A DNA stretch of 14,952 bases from Vulcanimicrobiota bacterium (lineage in GTDB: Bacteria > Eremiobacterota > Eremiobacteria > Baltobacterales > Baltobacteraceae). The stretch spans positions 1 to 14,952 of the forward strand of contig JASHZC010000320.1 of assembly GCA_030042755.1 (NCBI GenBank), in the 5' to 3' direction. Positions 1 through 7,500 of this stretch are shown one piece after another (position 1 is the first letter of the stretch; each line of letters starts with the position of its first letter). The translations under genes and the position numbers were made by a program. The notes beneath the pieces were generated by a model that was not told where the DNA came from, did not search any database, and saw only the letters and a list, made by a program, of their open reading frames with translations.

Positions 1-284
1 CGCGTCTCGAGGTCAGACGGCGTCCAACCACTGGGGCTTGCATGCTGTTTGACGCCATTGACGCTCAATGCCAAGCATGTCGGCACTCCGACGACCTGCG
101 GACAAACCGGCGTTGCAAGATTCTTGACTAACCATTCCGGGCGATGCGCTACGCCTGAAAGCGCGCGGCCCGTTTGCGCGCTCTGGCCCGTCATCCCAGG
201 CATTGACGAAGACCCGCCCGAGTTACAGGCGGCTAATGCCAGCGATACGACCAGCGGCGCGACGAATTTCGTTGTTCCGCTCAC
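1..284 (-). CDS. N-terminal fragment of a secreted lipoprotein, probably an S53/S8-like serine peptidase (C-terminus beyond the window)
   Basis: Reading the minus strand from GTG at 284, the frame stays open for 94 codons to the window edge. AAGGAG lies 5 bases before the GTG. The product begins with a lipoprotein signal: a hydrophobic stretch at residues 7-19, then the lipobox L-A-A-C with Cys20. A low-complexity Ser/Gly/Met linker follows, then a two-cysteine segment (C61 and C70) and GWTPSDLE at 87-93. From family knowledge, a G-(Y/W)-x-P-x-D-L-x segment often precedes the catalytic domain of secreted sedolisin-like (S53) proteases in related soil bacteria, so I infer that identity. No catalytic residues lie inside the window. 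An 87-codon plus-strand frame over the same bases has no supporting signal and looks like its shadow. The lipoprotein call is strong; the peptidase call is moderate. Confidence 0.72.
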   Translation of the reverse strand, partial: MSGTTKFVAPLVVSLALAACNSGGSSSMPGMTGQSAQTGRALSGVAHRPEWLVKNLATPVCPQVVGVPTCLALSVNGVKQHASPSGWTPSDLET

Positions 285-414
285 AATTGCTCCTTGTATT
301 GTACGGGATTGATCTGGGGGTTCGCGGCTTCTTGGATTAGGGGTTGCGCGGGCGGCTCCCTGGCGCTTAAGCAAAATAAGGGAGGCAGGCCGCTTACCCG
401 TAATGGAGGCGCCG

Positions 415-1329
415 ATGAGTGACGCAAGCGTTACGCGGTGGCTTCTCGGTGGGGACCCGGCCATTCGCTGGCAAGTCATGCAAGATCTCGTGCACGAACC
501 CGCGAACGTGATCGCGAGCGAGCGTTCACGCATCGCTCGCGAGGGCTGGGGCCGAGCGCTCCTCGCTCGCCAGGCACCGCAGGGCTGGTGGGGCGGCCGC
601 AACGATCGCGGTTGGATGATCACCATGGATGCGCTCGCGTTGCTGCGAGAGATGGGACTCGATCCCTCGAGCGAAGAGGCCCGTCGCGCGATCGCTCGCG
701 TGAAGGCGCATTTGAGGTGGGAGACACTCGGCAACCGTCCTTATTTCGAGGGCGAAACCGAGCCGTGCATCAACGGCGCCATTCTCGCCTTCGGCAGCTA
801 TTTCGGCGAGCGGTGCGAGGGCATCGTCGACCGCCTGTTGGACGAACAACTGGCCGATGGCGGATGGAATTGTGAGGCCCCATCGAGCGTACGCTCGTCC
901 TTCCACTCGACAATCCGTGTGCTCGAAGGCCTCTTGGAATATGAACGAGCGTGGGGCGGCACGACCGCCGTCACCGCGGCGCGCCTAAAAGCCCACGAGT
1001 ATCTGCTCGAGCGGCGCATGTTCAGACGCCTCTCGACCGGCGAGATCATCGATCGTAAGTGGACGCGATTTGCGTTTCCGACGGTGTGGCACTACGACGT
1101 CCTTAGGGGTCTCGACTACCTTCGTAGTGCCGATGTGACGCCCGATGAACGCGTCGTCGAAGCGATCGGAATCGTCGAAGCCCGGCGTCATCAAAACGGA
1201 CGCTGGCCGATGAACCATCTCCACGAGGATCGGCTGGGGTTCCCGTTGGAAGCCCAAACCGGCAGAGCGAGCCGCTGGAATACGATGCGCGCCACGCGCG
1301 TCTTGCGCTGGTACCGAAACGCGCACTAG
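415..1329 (+). CDS. Squalene-cyclase/prenyltransferase-fold (alpha/alpha toroid) protein
   Basis: A 304-residue protein whose sequence style matches the proteins often named squalene cyclase in actinobacteria and relatives. Recognisable blocks are ETEPCINGA (114-122), QLADGGWNCE (145-154), FHSTIRVLEGL (163-173), WHYDVLRGLDYL (225-236) and SRWNTMRATRVLRW (286-299). The Q-x-x-x-G-x-W pieces near 145-151 and 260-264 resemble the QW repeats of terpenoid cyclases. The DxDD acid motif of true class II cyclases is absent, and the protein is about half the usual cyclase length, so cyclisation of squalene is doubtful. It has no signal peptide or membrane helix. I chose ATG 415 over ATG 403 because GGAGG (405-409) sits 5 bases before 415, while 403 has no close ribosome-binding site. 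Its substrate is unknown. Confidence 0.85.
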   Translation: MSDASVTRWLLGGDPAIRWQVMQDLVHEPANVIASERSRIAREGWGRALLARQAPQGWWGGRNDRGWMITMDALALLREMGLDPSSEEARRAIARVKAHLRWETLGNRPYFEGETEPCINGAILAFGSYFGERCEGIVDRLLDEQLADGGWNCEAPSSVRSSFHSTIRVLEGLLEYERAWGGTTAVTAARLKAHEYLLERRMFRRLSTGEIIDRKWTRFAFPTVWHYDVLRGLDYLRSADVTPDERVVEAIGIVEARRHQNGRWPMNHLHEDRLGFPLEAQTGRASRWNTMRATRVLRWYRNAH

Positions 1330-1343
1330 CGCGTGCGGCCGGT

Positions 1344-2171
1344 TTAGGTTTTGCGCTTGTCGGCGAAGGCCTTTGCCACCTTCAGCACGATTGCACCTCC
1401 GGGAACGATCACGTTGAGCGTTTCCGCGCCAAGGTCGAAAAGCGTTTCCGGCTTCAATAGCTTGCCGACTGCCGCCATCGCCGCACTAGGCCGGCTTTGC
1501 AGTTCTCCGGTGACGGCATCGAGCGTTAGGTCCGCGGTCTTGTTCTTCTCGGTCCAGACGCACTTGAAATTGAACGCCGGCCGCAGGTAGAGGTCGATGC
1601 ACTCGACGTTCACGCGCTCCTCTTTGATTGCGTCGGCATCGGTGGGACGGAGATCGTCGCCAAGGAGCGCCCGAACGACTGCCGATGCTCGAACCGTCGG
1701 AGCGACGATCTTTGCGTCCTCCGCCGCAAATTCGTCGAGGTCGACGGGGATCGCGCTCGCCTTGAGATACGGCTGTGCATTCATCGGTTGATCGCTCAAC
1801 CCGTCGAGCCAAAGTTCTTTCTGTTCGTCGCGCTCGCAGTGTTCGACGACCGGCAGCTCGATTGCGCCGCTCGTGACGGCATGATCGTCGGGGCCAACGC
1901 TCACCGAAGCCACATGCGCCGTCTTCACCGGTACCTTATACGACTCTCGGCGGTCGTAGAGAAAACGAAGATGGGCCTTGGCATGCCAGAGGGGGAGATA
2001 GCAAAGCCCTAGATCGGAGATCGCAATGTCGCTCTCTTTGGGGCGAGCGAAAAGCCGTGAGAGGGTTCCGAAGGCGGACGCTTTATGCGCGCTCGCGCGA
2101 CCACGCGCCTCCTCTGCCGTGATCACCGGTTCGAAGCGAAATGCACCTTGCTCGGCGATCACAATTTCCAT
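1344..2171 (-). CDS. Hypothetical soluble protein with a C-terminal PepSY-like hairpin
   Basis: A 275-residue protein that I do not recognise. The start is ATG 2171, which has an AGGAAG element 9 bases upstream; the upstream TTG at 2207 is less likely. There is no signal peptide. Two aromatic-rich segments resemble each other loosely: LGLCYLPLWHAKAHLRFLYD (54-73) and a second around residues 190-206 ending FNFKCVW. Each follows an acidic, alanine-rich helical stretch. After the second comes a TLDAVTGEL turn (216-224) that looks like the end of a PepSY-type module. The C-terminus (251-268) is an amphipathic or weakly hydrophobic helix with a basic tail (DKRKT). It converges with the cyclase-fold gene across only 14 bases and is divergent from the lipoprotein gene at 2273. 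Function unknown. Confidence 0.75.
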   Translation of the reverse strand: MEIVIAEQGAFRFEPVITAEEARGRASAHKASAFGTLSRLFARPKESDIAISDLGLCYLPLWHAKAHLRFLYDRRESYKVPVKTAHVASVSVGPDDHAVTSGAIELPVVEHCERDEQKELWLDGLSDQPMNAQPYLKASAIPVDLDEFAAEDAKIVAPTVRASAVVRALLGDDLRPTDADAIKEERVNVECIDLYLRPAFNFKCVWTEKNKTADLTLDAVTGELQSRPSAAMAAVGKLLKPETLFDLGAETLNVIVPGGAIVLKVAKAFADKRKT

Positions 2172-2272
2172 ACGTTTTCGCTTCCTGGCCGGCGCAAAAA
2201 ATATCAAGCGAGAGGACGCTCTGTTCCCTTCTCGAAGTACGGGTCCTGCTCTGCTACTTCGTAGGAGGTCAA

Positions 2273-2833
2273 ATGTTTATTTGCACTCGCCGGATTCCAC
2301 TTTTGTTACTGGCCGCATCGCTTGCTGCCTGTTCGGCCGCCGGCACGGGCGGTGCGACGCCCTCGGCCGCTCTCAACTCCGCTCCGACGGGCGGCGACGG
2401 GCATCTGGTATTTCAGAAGCTATCGATCCACCGCGACGCCAAGTCGCCCGCCACGTTAATCAACTTCGTTTCCGACGGCCCAGCCCAGGCCGGTGTGCCG
2501 TGCATCGCTTGTGTCAACGGAGCGTCAAGCAACGATAACATCGGCCTGACCGGCCCCTCGAGCTACATACCCACCGGATCCGTGTGGCAATACACCCTGT
2601 CGTTTACCGACGTCAGCTACAAAGGCAAATGTAAGCTCGACTGGACGATCACATCGGGTAAGAAGGTTATCGATAGCTTCTCCGCCACGGTGAATCTCAC
2701 GAGCGCCGGAGGCTATGTCCTGTACGGCCTCAACAGAAATTGGCCCAAGTATTCGGGCTCGGCAACATTGACCGGAAAGTACACCTGCGGCAAGGAAACG
2801 CAGTCAACGCAAGCACCGCTCCAGTTTCAGTAA
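2273..2833 (+). CDS. Small secreted lipoprotein of unknown function
   Basis: A 186-residue exported lipoprotein. The start is fixed by AGGAGGT at 2263-2269 just before ATG 2273; the open frame extends upstream to 2141 but has no support there. Residues 1-20 form a lipoprotein signal (R6-R7, hydrophobic core, lipobox L-A-A-C with Cys20). After a Gly/Ala/Thr linker, the mature part looks beta-rich. It contains a C-x-x-C motif (C77, C80) and two more cysteines (C120, C172), so two disulfides or a metal site are possible. Motifs such as YTLSFTDVSYKGKCKLDW (107-124) suggest an immunoglobulin-like sandwich, but this is inference. It ends before the strong hairpin at 2857-2891. Confidence 0.82.
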   Translation: MFICTRRIPLLLLAASLAACSAAGTGGATPSAALNSAPTGGDGHLVFQKLSIHRDAKSPATLINFVSDGPAQAGVPCIACVNGASSNDNIGLTGPSSYIPTGSVWQYTLSFTDVSYKGKCKLDWTITSGKKVIDSFSATVNLTSAGGYVLYGLNRNWPKYSGSATLTGKYTCGKETQSTQAPLQFQ

Positions 2834-2856
2834 AGCGAGACGCTTCTTTCCGATAA

Positions 2857-2891
2857 AAGGAGCGAGCGTCCATAATGGGCGCTCGCTCCTT
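2857..2891. terminator. Bidirectional hairpin terminator between convergent genes
   Basis: A perfect 12-bp inverted repeat (AAGGAGCGAGCG at 2857-2868 and CGCTCGCTCCTT at 2880-2891). The intervening bases also pair (2869-2872 with 2876-2879, including one G-T wobble), giving a 16-bp stem and a 3-base loop. On the minus strand the stem runs into TTTTATC, so it should stop sulfatase transcripts. On the plus strand the following tract is only TTGTTG, a weaker rho-independent signal. Confidence 0.8.
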
Positions 2892-2909
2892 GTTGCTCGC
2901 CCAAACGTG

Positions 2910-4433
2910 CTACGAGCCGGAGTGTGATGCCACTGCCTTTGCGATTTGCTCCTTAATCGCTTCGAGGTTGAACGAGGCGCCCTTTTGCATCGGCGGGAAG
3001 TCGATCGCGCTCTGCGCAGCCTTCGCCACGACTTCCTGCACCAAGACGAAGCGCCAGAAGTTGTAGACGAAGAAGTGGTAGTAGTTGAGTGAGCCCGTCA
3101 GACCGGTTCGTTCGAACGGGTCCAGGCGCAGGTTCGTGAGGAGCGGCCAATCGACTTTGACCGTTCCGCCGAGCCAGCCGCCGGGCTGATCGATGAAGCG
3201 GTACTTATAGTCGCCGACGCGCACCGCGCCGAGCGTACCCTCCGCGAAGTAGAATATCTCGCGCCGGCTCGACGGGCCTTTTCCTGTAATAAGAGCCGTT
3301 TGATCGTAGCCGTCGAGATGCACCTTGTAGCTGCGGTCGCCGAGCTGTTTGCCCTTCTTGAGCTCGTCAACGATGTTCGGGTTTCCAGCTGCCGCCACGA
3401 AGGTCGGGAACCAGTCGAGTCCCGAGAAGATCCCGTTCTCGATCTTGGCCGCCGGAACTTTGCCCGGCCAACGCAGGATGGCCGGTGCGCGGAAACCGCC
3501 CTCGAGCACGGCTCCTTTCCCGCCGGCGAACGGTGTCTGGCCGCCGTCGGGCCAGGTGAAGTTCTCGGCGCCATTGTCGGTGGTGAACATCACGATCGTG
3601 TTCTCATCGAGACCGGCGTCTTTGAGTTTCTTCATGACGCTGCCGACGATGTCGTCGAGCTGTGCCATTCCCGCCTCGGATTCCGACCAGCCGTTTTCGG
3701 CCGTGCGCATGCTCTGGTACTTGTCCGAAAGGTGCGTAACGACGTGCATGCGTGTCGGGTTGAGCCAGAGAAAGAATGGCTTATTGGCCGCTTTGGCTTT
3801 GTCGATGAACTTGAGGGCATGATCGAGAATCTCGTCGTCGACGGTCTTCATGCGCTCGGGATAGAGCGTGCCGCAATCCTCGATCTTCTGTTTGCCGACC
3901 TTTCCCCAGCGCGGCTGGACCGTCGGATCATCGGTGTCGGTCGCCCAGCTGTGGACCATGTTGCGCGGTCCGAGCTGGTCTTTGAGCTGTTGCGGATAGT
4001 TGGGATGCGCGGGATCCTCCATCGCATCGAGATGGTACAGATAGCCGAAGAACTCATCGAAGCCGTGCAACGTCGGTAGGTACCGGTTCAGATCTCCGAG
4101 GTGATTCTTGCCGAACTGTCCGGTGGCATAGCCCATCGACTTCAGCGCCGTGGCGATCGTCGGCGCTTCATCGGGCATACCGACCGTCGCTCCCGCCTGT
4201 CCGACCGTGGTTAAGCCCGTGCGAATGGGCAGCTCGCCGGTGATGAAGTTTGCGCGGCCGGCCGTGCAACTGGCCTCCGCGTAGTAATCGGTAAAGCGCA
4301 TTCCTTCGGAAGCCAGCCGATCGAGGTTGGGGGTTCGGCTCGCCATGATCCCTTGGTGATATGCGCCGATGTTAAACCACCCGATATCGTCGGCCATGAT
4401 GGCGACGATATTAGGCTGCCCAGAAGCGGGCAT
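2910..4433 (-). CDS. Arylsulfatase (sulfatase family S1, formylglycine type)
   Basis: A 507-residue sulfatase of the alkaline-phosphatase superfamily, expected to hydrolyse sulfate esters. Metal ligands D15-D16 are in the N-terminal MADDIG motif. The maturation motif is SCTAGR (55-60): Cys56 would be converted to formylglycine, with Ala in place of the common Pro, a variant known in bacterial sulfatases. Further active-site residues are K109 and H111 (GKNHLGD), H230, D286-N287 (TTDNGAEN) and K306 (GGKGAV). The C-terminal subdomain runs to about 480. There is no signal peptide, so the enzyme is probably cytoplasmic, unlike most periplasmic relatives. AAGGAGG lies 7 bases before the ATG. No formylglycine-generating enzyme gene is in the window. 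The natural substrate cannot be told from the sequence. Confidence 0.95.
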   Translation of the reverse strand: MPASGQPNIVAIMADDIGWFNIGAYHQGIMASRTPNLDRLASEGMRFTDYYAEASCTAGRANFITGELPIRTGLTTVGQAGATVGMPDEAPTIATALKSMGYATGQFGKNHLGDLNRYLPTLHGFDEFFGYLYHLDAMEDPAHPNYPQQLKDQLGPRNMVHSWATDTDDPTVQPRWGKVGKQKIEDCGTLYPERMKTVDDEILDHALKFIDKAKAANKPFFLWLNPTRMHVVTHLSDKYQSMRTAENGWSESEAGMAQLDDIVGSVMKKLKDAGLDENTIVMFTTDNGAENFTWPDGGQTPFAGGKGAVLEGGFRAPAILRWPGKVPAAKIENGIFSGLDWFPTFVAAAGNPNIVDELKKGKQLGDRSYKVHLDGYDQTALITGKGPSSRREIFYFAEGTLGAVRVGDYKYRFIDQPGGWLGGTVKVDWPLLTNLRLDPFERTGLTGSLNYYHFFVYNFWRFVLVQEVVAKAAQSAIDFPPMQKGASFNLEAIKEQIAKAVASHSGS

Positions 4434-4581
4434 GAGACCCTCCTTTTAACCGAACATAGGGTTAGGGAACGAGTCTAGCCCGAGCCGGTTATCGGCCGCT
4501 ATCCCAATACTGCAAGCCTTGGCGGACGGCTTGAGCAGGGCCGGCATGACCTGCCCGGACGGAAGCTTTGCACTTCTAGGA

Positions 4582-4610
4582 TAGCCACGCGGTCGAGGTC
4601 GGGCTAAAAT
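4582..4610 (+). promoter_or_regulatory. Possible sigma70-like promoter for a leaderless mRNA
   Basis: TAGCCA (4582-4587), a 17-bp spacer and TAAAAT (4605-4610) lie directly before ATG 4620. The -10 box ends 9 bases before the start codon, so the mRNA would begin at or within a few bases of it. No Shine-Dalgarno sequence is present. The rest of the 4434-4619 gap shows nothing I can assign. Confidence 0.35.
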
Positions 4611-4619
4611 TTCTTCCTC

Positions 4620-5108
4620 ATGAGTCCTGCCCGCTATTCGGTGCGGATCGGCGACGCGCACTGTATTGGGGTAGACCTATGCTACGAGACGTTGCTCGCG
4701 CGCGTCATGGAGTTCACGATCCGCGCCGCCGTCGCAAGATCCGAAGACGAATGCGAATGGGAACACGAACAGCTGCGGCGCAACGGCCTTTGCGCGCTTC
4801 AACTCTTTCGCGACGATAAGGCAGTCTGGGACAACTCTCAGACGTTTGCCGACGAGTTGGCCGAAGCTCGCCGCGAGGGAATCACGCAGCGCTTCCAGGC
4901 GCAAAACGAGCTGGATCCAGCCTTCTTCGAGCGCCTGGACGCTGACTTGTGTGCGCGATGGCGTCGTTTCGGATACGAAACGCCCAGCCTGCGCGACGAC
5001 ATGAAGGCACTCTTCTGGGAACTCGAGCGGGATGCCGCCGAACGTGCATCCGACGCCAGAGAACGCCTGCTTGCCGATTTCGTAAAGACGCTGCAGGACA
5101 TGGCTTGA
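4620..5108 (+). CDS. Hypothetical acidic helical protein
   Basis: A 162-residue protein that I do not recognise. It is rich in Ala, Arg, Glu and Asp and is predicted by eye to be almost entirely helical. Charged amphipathic stretches lie at about 30-60, 75-95 and 125-160; the last (LFWELERDAAERASDAR, 131-147) could form a coiled coil. It has no signal peptide, membrane segment or known motif. ATG 4620 has no ribosome-binding site but lies just behind a plausible -10 box. The alternative is Met30 at 4707, which also lacks a good site and would give 133 residues. The segment before Met30 contains two cysteines (C15, C21) and looks less conserved in style, so the start is uncertain. It lies 49 bases upstream of the AraC gene on the same strand and may share its transcript. 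Confidence 0.6.
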   Translation: MSPARYSVRIGDAHCIGVDLCYETLLARVMEFTIRAAVARSEDECEWEHEQLRRNGLCALQLFRDDKAVWDNSQTFADELAEARREGITQRFQAQNELDPAFFERLDADLCARWRRFGYETPSLRDDMKALFWELERDAAERASDARERLLADFVKTLQDMA

Positions 5109-5157
5109 CCTTGCTCTAATCGTGCAGCTCCTCTAGGGAACCGGCCGGTCGTTTATT

Positions 5158-6063
5158 ATGCGCCTTCAGCATACCGCTCTGATTGACCAGTCGTCGTTGA
5201 TTTCACTGATCAACTCGACGATCTCATGGGCGCAGTTGGAACGTGGAAAGCTCGACGTTGCCTACCGCGTCGTCCCCGCCTCGCCACTCGTCGTATCCTC
5301 GAGGACGCTGAACGTTGCGGCTCAGGTGCACGCAAAGCTCGCGCCGGGTAAGATCGCCATCGCCATGATCGAAGCGCGCCAACCCGGAGCGCGCTGGTTC
5401 GGGCAAGAGGTCGATGCGCAAAGCTTCGCGATCACCCGTGACGAGCTCGACCTTCGCATGCCCGGCGCGAGCACGGCCTTGGCGATCGTGATGGATGAGA
5501 AGGAGCTGCAATCGCAGGTTCCCGACTCGCTCGATGCGTCAGATCTGATCGAGAGCCTCAAGCACGGCGGCATCTCACGCAACCCGGCCGCTGCCCGTTG
5601 CCTTCGCACGACCGTTCGTTCGGTCTGTTCGTCCGAGGCGTCGCCCCAATCCACTGTCGGGACGCTGATTCCTCTGCTGGCAGGAACGCTGAAGACGTTC
5701 GACAGCTACTCGGTGGAACGTACGGCCTTCGCGAAGCGACGTTTCGCCGCCGTACGCGCGTGCGAAGGGCACATGCGCGAGAATCTCGACAAGAGCCTAA
5801 CCATCCTGGACCTCAGCCGCTTTTGTGGAATGCGAGCCCGATCGCTCATCAACGCCTTCGAAGCCGTCACGGGGTTGAGCCCGATGGATTACCTCAAGAG
5901 ACTTCGGCTGACCGAAGTTCACCGCACCCTGCTGCGCGCCGATCGCTCGCGCACTCGAATCATTAACGTGGCGACGGACTGGGGATTTTGGCACATGGGA
6001 CACTTTGCGCGAGACTACCGCGCCATGTTCGGCGAATCGCCCTCGCGAACTCTGCTGCAGTAA
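5158..6063 (+). CDS. AraC-family transcriptional regulator
   Basis: A 301-residue DNA-binding regulator. The C-terminal AraC domain spans about 195-299. Its first helix-turn-helix is around 215-238 (ILDLSRFCGMRARSLINAF) and its second around 267-293, with the signature GFWHMGHFARDYRAMFGESP (276-295). The N-terminal 190 residues (starting with an AQLERGKLDV segment at 25-34) resemble the sensor half of AraC regulators related to EutR rather than the AraC cupin; this is inference. No ligand is predictable. The ribosome-binding site is weak, and no alternative in-frame start lies near. It sits 81 bases before the YceI gene on the same strand. Its target may be that gene or its own promoter, but no operator was identified. 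Confidence 0.92.
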   Translation: MRLQHTALIDQSSLISLINSTISWAQLERGKLDVAYRVVPASPLVVSSRTLNVAAQVHAKLAPGKIAIAMIEARQPGARWFGQEVDAQSFAITRDELDLRMPGASTALAIVMDEKELQSQVPDSLDASDLIESLKHGGISRNPAAARCLRTTVRSVCSSEASPQSTVGTLIPLLAGTLKTFDSYSVERTAFAKRRFAAVRACEGHMRENLDKSLTILDLSRFCGMRARSLINAFEAVTGLSPMDYLKRLRLTEVHRTLLRADRSRTRIINVATDWGFWHMGHFARDYRAMFGESPSRTLLQ

Positions 6064-6144
6064 GCACACCCCGCTCCGCCATCGAAATTCTAGGCCAAGC
6101 GCTTGCTGAGGGGAAAGCCGCAGCGTCGTTGAAGCTCGGCGGCT

Positions 6145-6693
6145 ATGAAATGGACGTTTGAGCCTGGACACAGCGCGGCTGAGTTTCGCGCGCGGCACAT
6201 GATGGTGACCTGGGTACGGGGTTCGTTCCGCGACGTACACGGTCAGCTGGATTTCGATTCCTCGGACCCGCGGCGGCTCTCCGTCGAGGCGATCATCGAC
6301 GCAACAACCTGCTCGACGGGATTGGCGATGCGTGATGCGCACCTTCAGAGCGCGGATTTCCTAAACTGCGAGACCTATCCGCAGATTCGCTTCAAGAGCA
6401 CCGGCGTGGTCGTAATCGGCCAGACCGACTACGACGTCACCGGCGATCTGACGATACGAGACGTTACCCGGCCTGTGACCCTGGCGGTACGATATCTTGG
6501 TTCGTGGGAGACGCCATGGTGGGAAGACGGCGTCGACAAGGGTCCCAAGAGGCGCGCCGGCTTCACCGCGCACACGAGTTTCGACCGTTACGATTTCGGC
6601 GTCAGCTGGAACGACACGATGGTAGGTGGCGGTGTCGTCGTCAGCCGCGAGGTGGACATCGTTCTCGACGTAGAGGCGATCGCGCAGAGCTGA
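6145..6693 (+). CDS. YceI-family protein
   Basis: A 182-residue YceI-domain protein. It starts at the usual family position (KWTFEPGHSAAEFRARHMMV, 2-21). Other family blocks are RDAHLQSADFLNCETYPQI (63-81), GDLTIRDVTRPV (100-111) and a C-terminal segment RYDFGVSWND (148-157). YceI proteins fold as lipocalin-like beta barrels that bind long isoprenoid or fatty ligands. Most are periplasmic and several are induced by stress or base. This one has no signal peptide, so it is probably cytoplasmic. No strong Shine-Dalgarno is visible. It lies downstream of the AraC regulator and upstream of a DUF4239-like membrane protein on the same strand; co-transcription is possible (81- and 57-base gaps). Confidence 0.93.
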   Translation: MKWTFEPGHSAAEFRARHMMVTWVRGSFRDVHGQLDFDSSDPRRLSVEAIIDATTCSTGLAMRDAHLQSADFLNCETYPQIRFKSTGVVVIGQTDYDVTGDLTIRDVTRPVTLAVRYLGSWETPWWEDGVDKGPKRRAGFTAHTSFDRYDFGVSWNDTMVGGGVVVSREVDIVLDVEAIAQS

Positions 6694-6750
6694 CCCATCG
6701 CAAAAAGCACGGAGGGCTGGTTGCGAAAAACCCGAACCTGAGCCGCGCTG

Positions 6751-7482
6751 ATGCTCTGGCTTACGGACCTTCCGTCGTGGCTCGCATTCGTCTTGATTGT
6801 CGGAGCCGCAAACGCTATAGCGATCGGAGCGACGCTCGTCGCGCGGCGCTGGTATCACCGGCGGGGCGTGACGACGGGACCCGCCGTCGTAAGCTCCTGG
6901 GCGACGACCCTTGGTGCGCTCGTCGCCGTGCTCTGTGCCTTCACGATCATCACATTGTGGAGCATCTTCGCCAGAGCGCAAGCGGATACCGATAGCGAGG
7001 CCGCAGCCGTTCGGCTTGCGGCGTACGAGATTTCCTCCGTGCAGCTCCCGCTTTTGCGGGCGTACGTCAACCGCTCGGTCACCGAGTGGCCTCAAATGTG
7101 TGGAGCGGCAAAGGACCCCCGCGTGATCGCTTCCTTGATTGCGCTTCAGCGCGTGGCGAAGGCGCGGGCTCCCGAATACTCCATCGATCTACATCGTCAA
7201 CTCAGCACGCTCGAAGATGCGCGCTACCACCGTTGGAAAATCTCGGCCACATCGACGCCCATTGAGTTGAAGATTGCGTTATGCATCGTAGCAATCGCGC
7301 TTTTCGCCGTGCTTGCGATCGCGCTGCCCGATAGGCTCGACACACATTTAGCACTCAACGTGCTAACCGCTACGGCGCTGGGCGCGGTGTTTTGGGTCAT
7401 GGTCGCGCTTTCTTATCCGTACTGTGGAAGCTACTTCATCGGGCCCGATCAAATCATCTCGGCATTACGAGCCGCGCATTGA
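6751..7482 (+). CDS. DUF4239-type (bestrophin-like) membrane protein
   Basis: A 243-residue membrane protein with four predicted transmembrane helices at about 9-31, 50-73, 171-192 and 200-221. The two helix pairs are separated by a roughly 95-residue soluble, mainly helical segment (74-170). This layout, the GALVAVLCAFTI second helix and the C-terminal SYPYCGSYFIGPDQI segment (221-235) match the DUF4239/bestrophin-like family as I know it. The family's function is not established. The start at 6751 is preceded by only a weak ribosome-binding site; the TTG at 6721 is in frame but blocked by a stop. The gene ends 18 bases before the convergent hydrolase gene. Confidence 0.78.
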   Translation: MLWLTDLPSWLAFVLIVGAANAIAIGATLVARRWYHRRGVTTGPAVVSSWATTLGALVAVLCAFTIITLWSIFARAQADTDSEAAAVRLAAYEISSVQLPLLRAYVNRSVTEWPQMCGAAKDPRVIASLIALQRVAKARAPEYSIDLHRQLSTLEDARYHRWKISATSTPIELKIALCIVAIALFAVLAIALPDRLDTHLALNVLTATALGAVFWVMVALSYPYCGSYFIGPDQIISALRAAH

Positions 7483-7500
7483 CGCGGCGTGTCCTCGTCA

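Noticed and set aside
297..302. TACAAT as -10 box for the left-end lipoprotein
   Set aside because: No -35 box at a suitable distance, and the predicted transcript start would fall inside the ribosome-binding site.
49..312. 87-codon plus-strand frame at the left end
   Set aside because: It has no ribosome-binding site or recognisable domain, and the minus strand over the same bases has a ribosome-binding site, lipoprotein signal and continuous sense frame.
1320..1335. CGCAC-6 bases-GTGCG inverted repeat at the end of the cyclase-fold gene
   Set aside because: Only 5 base pairs and no T tract; too weak to call a terminator.
3300..4079. 259-codon plus-strand frame inside the sulfatase gene
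   Set aside because: It is antisense to conserved sulfatase motifs, with no ribosome-binding site; a shadow caused by GC-rich codon use.
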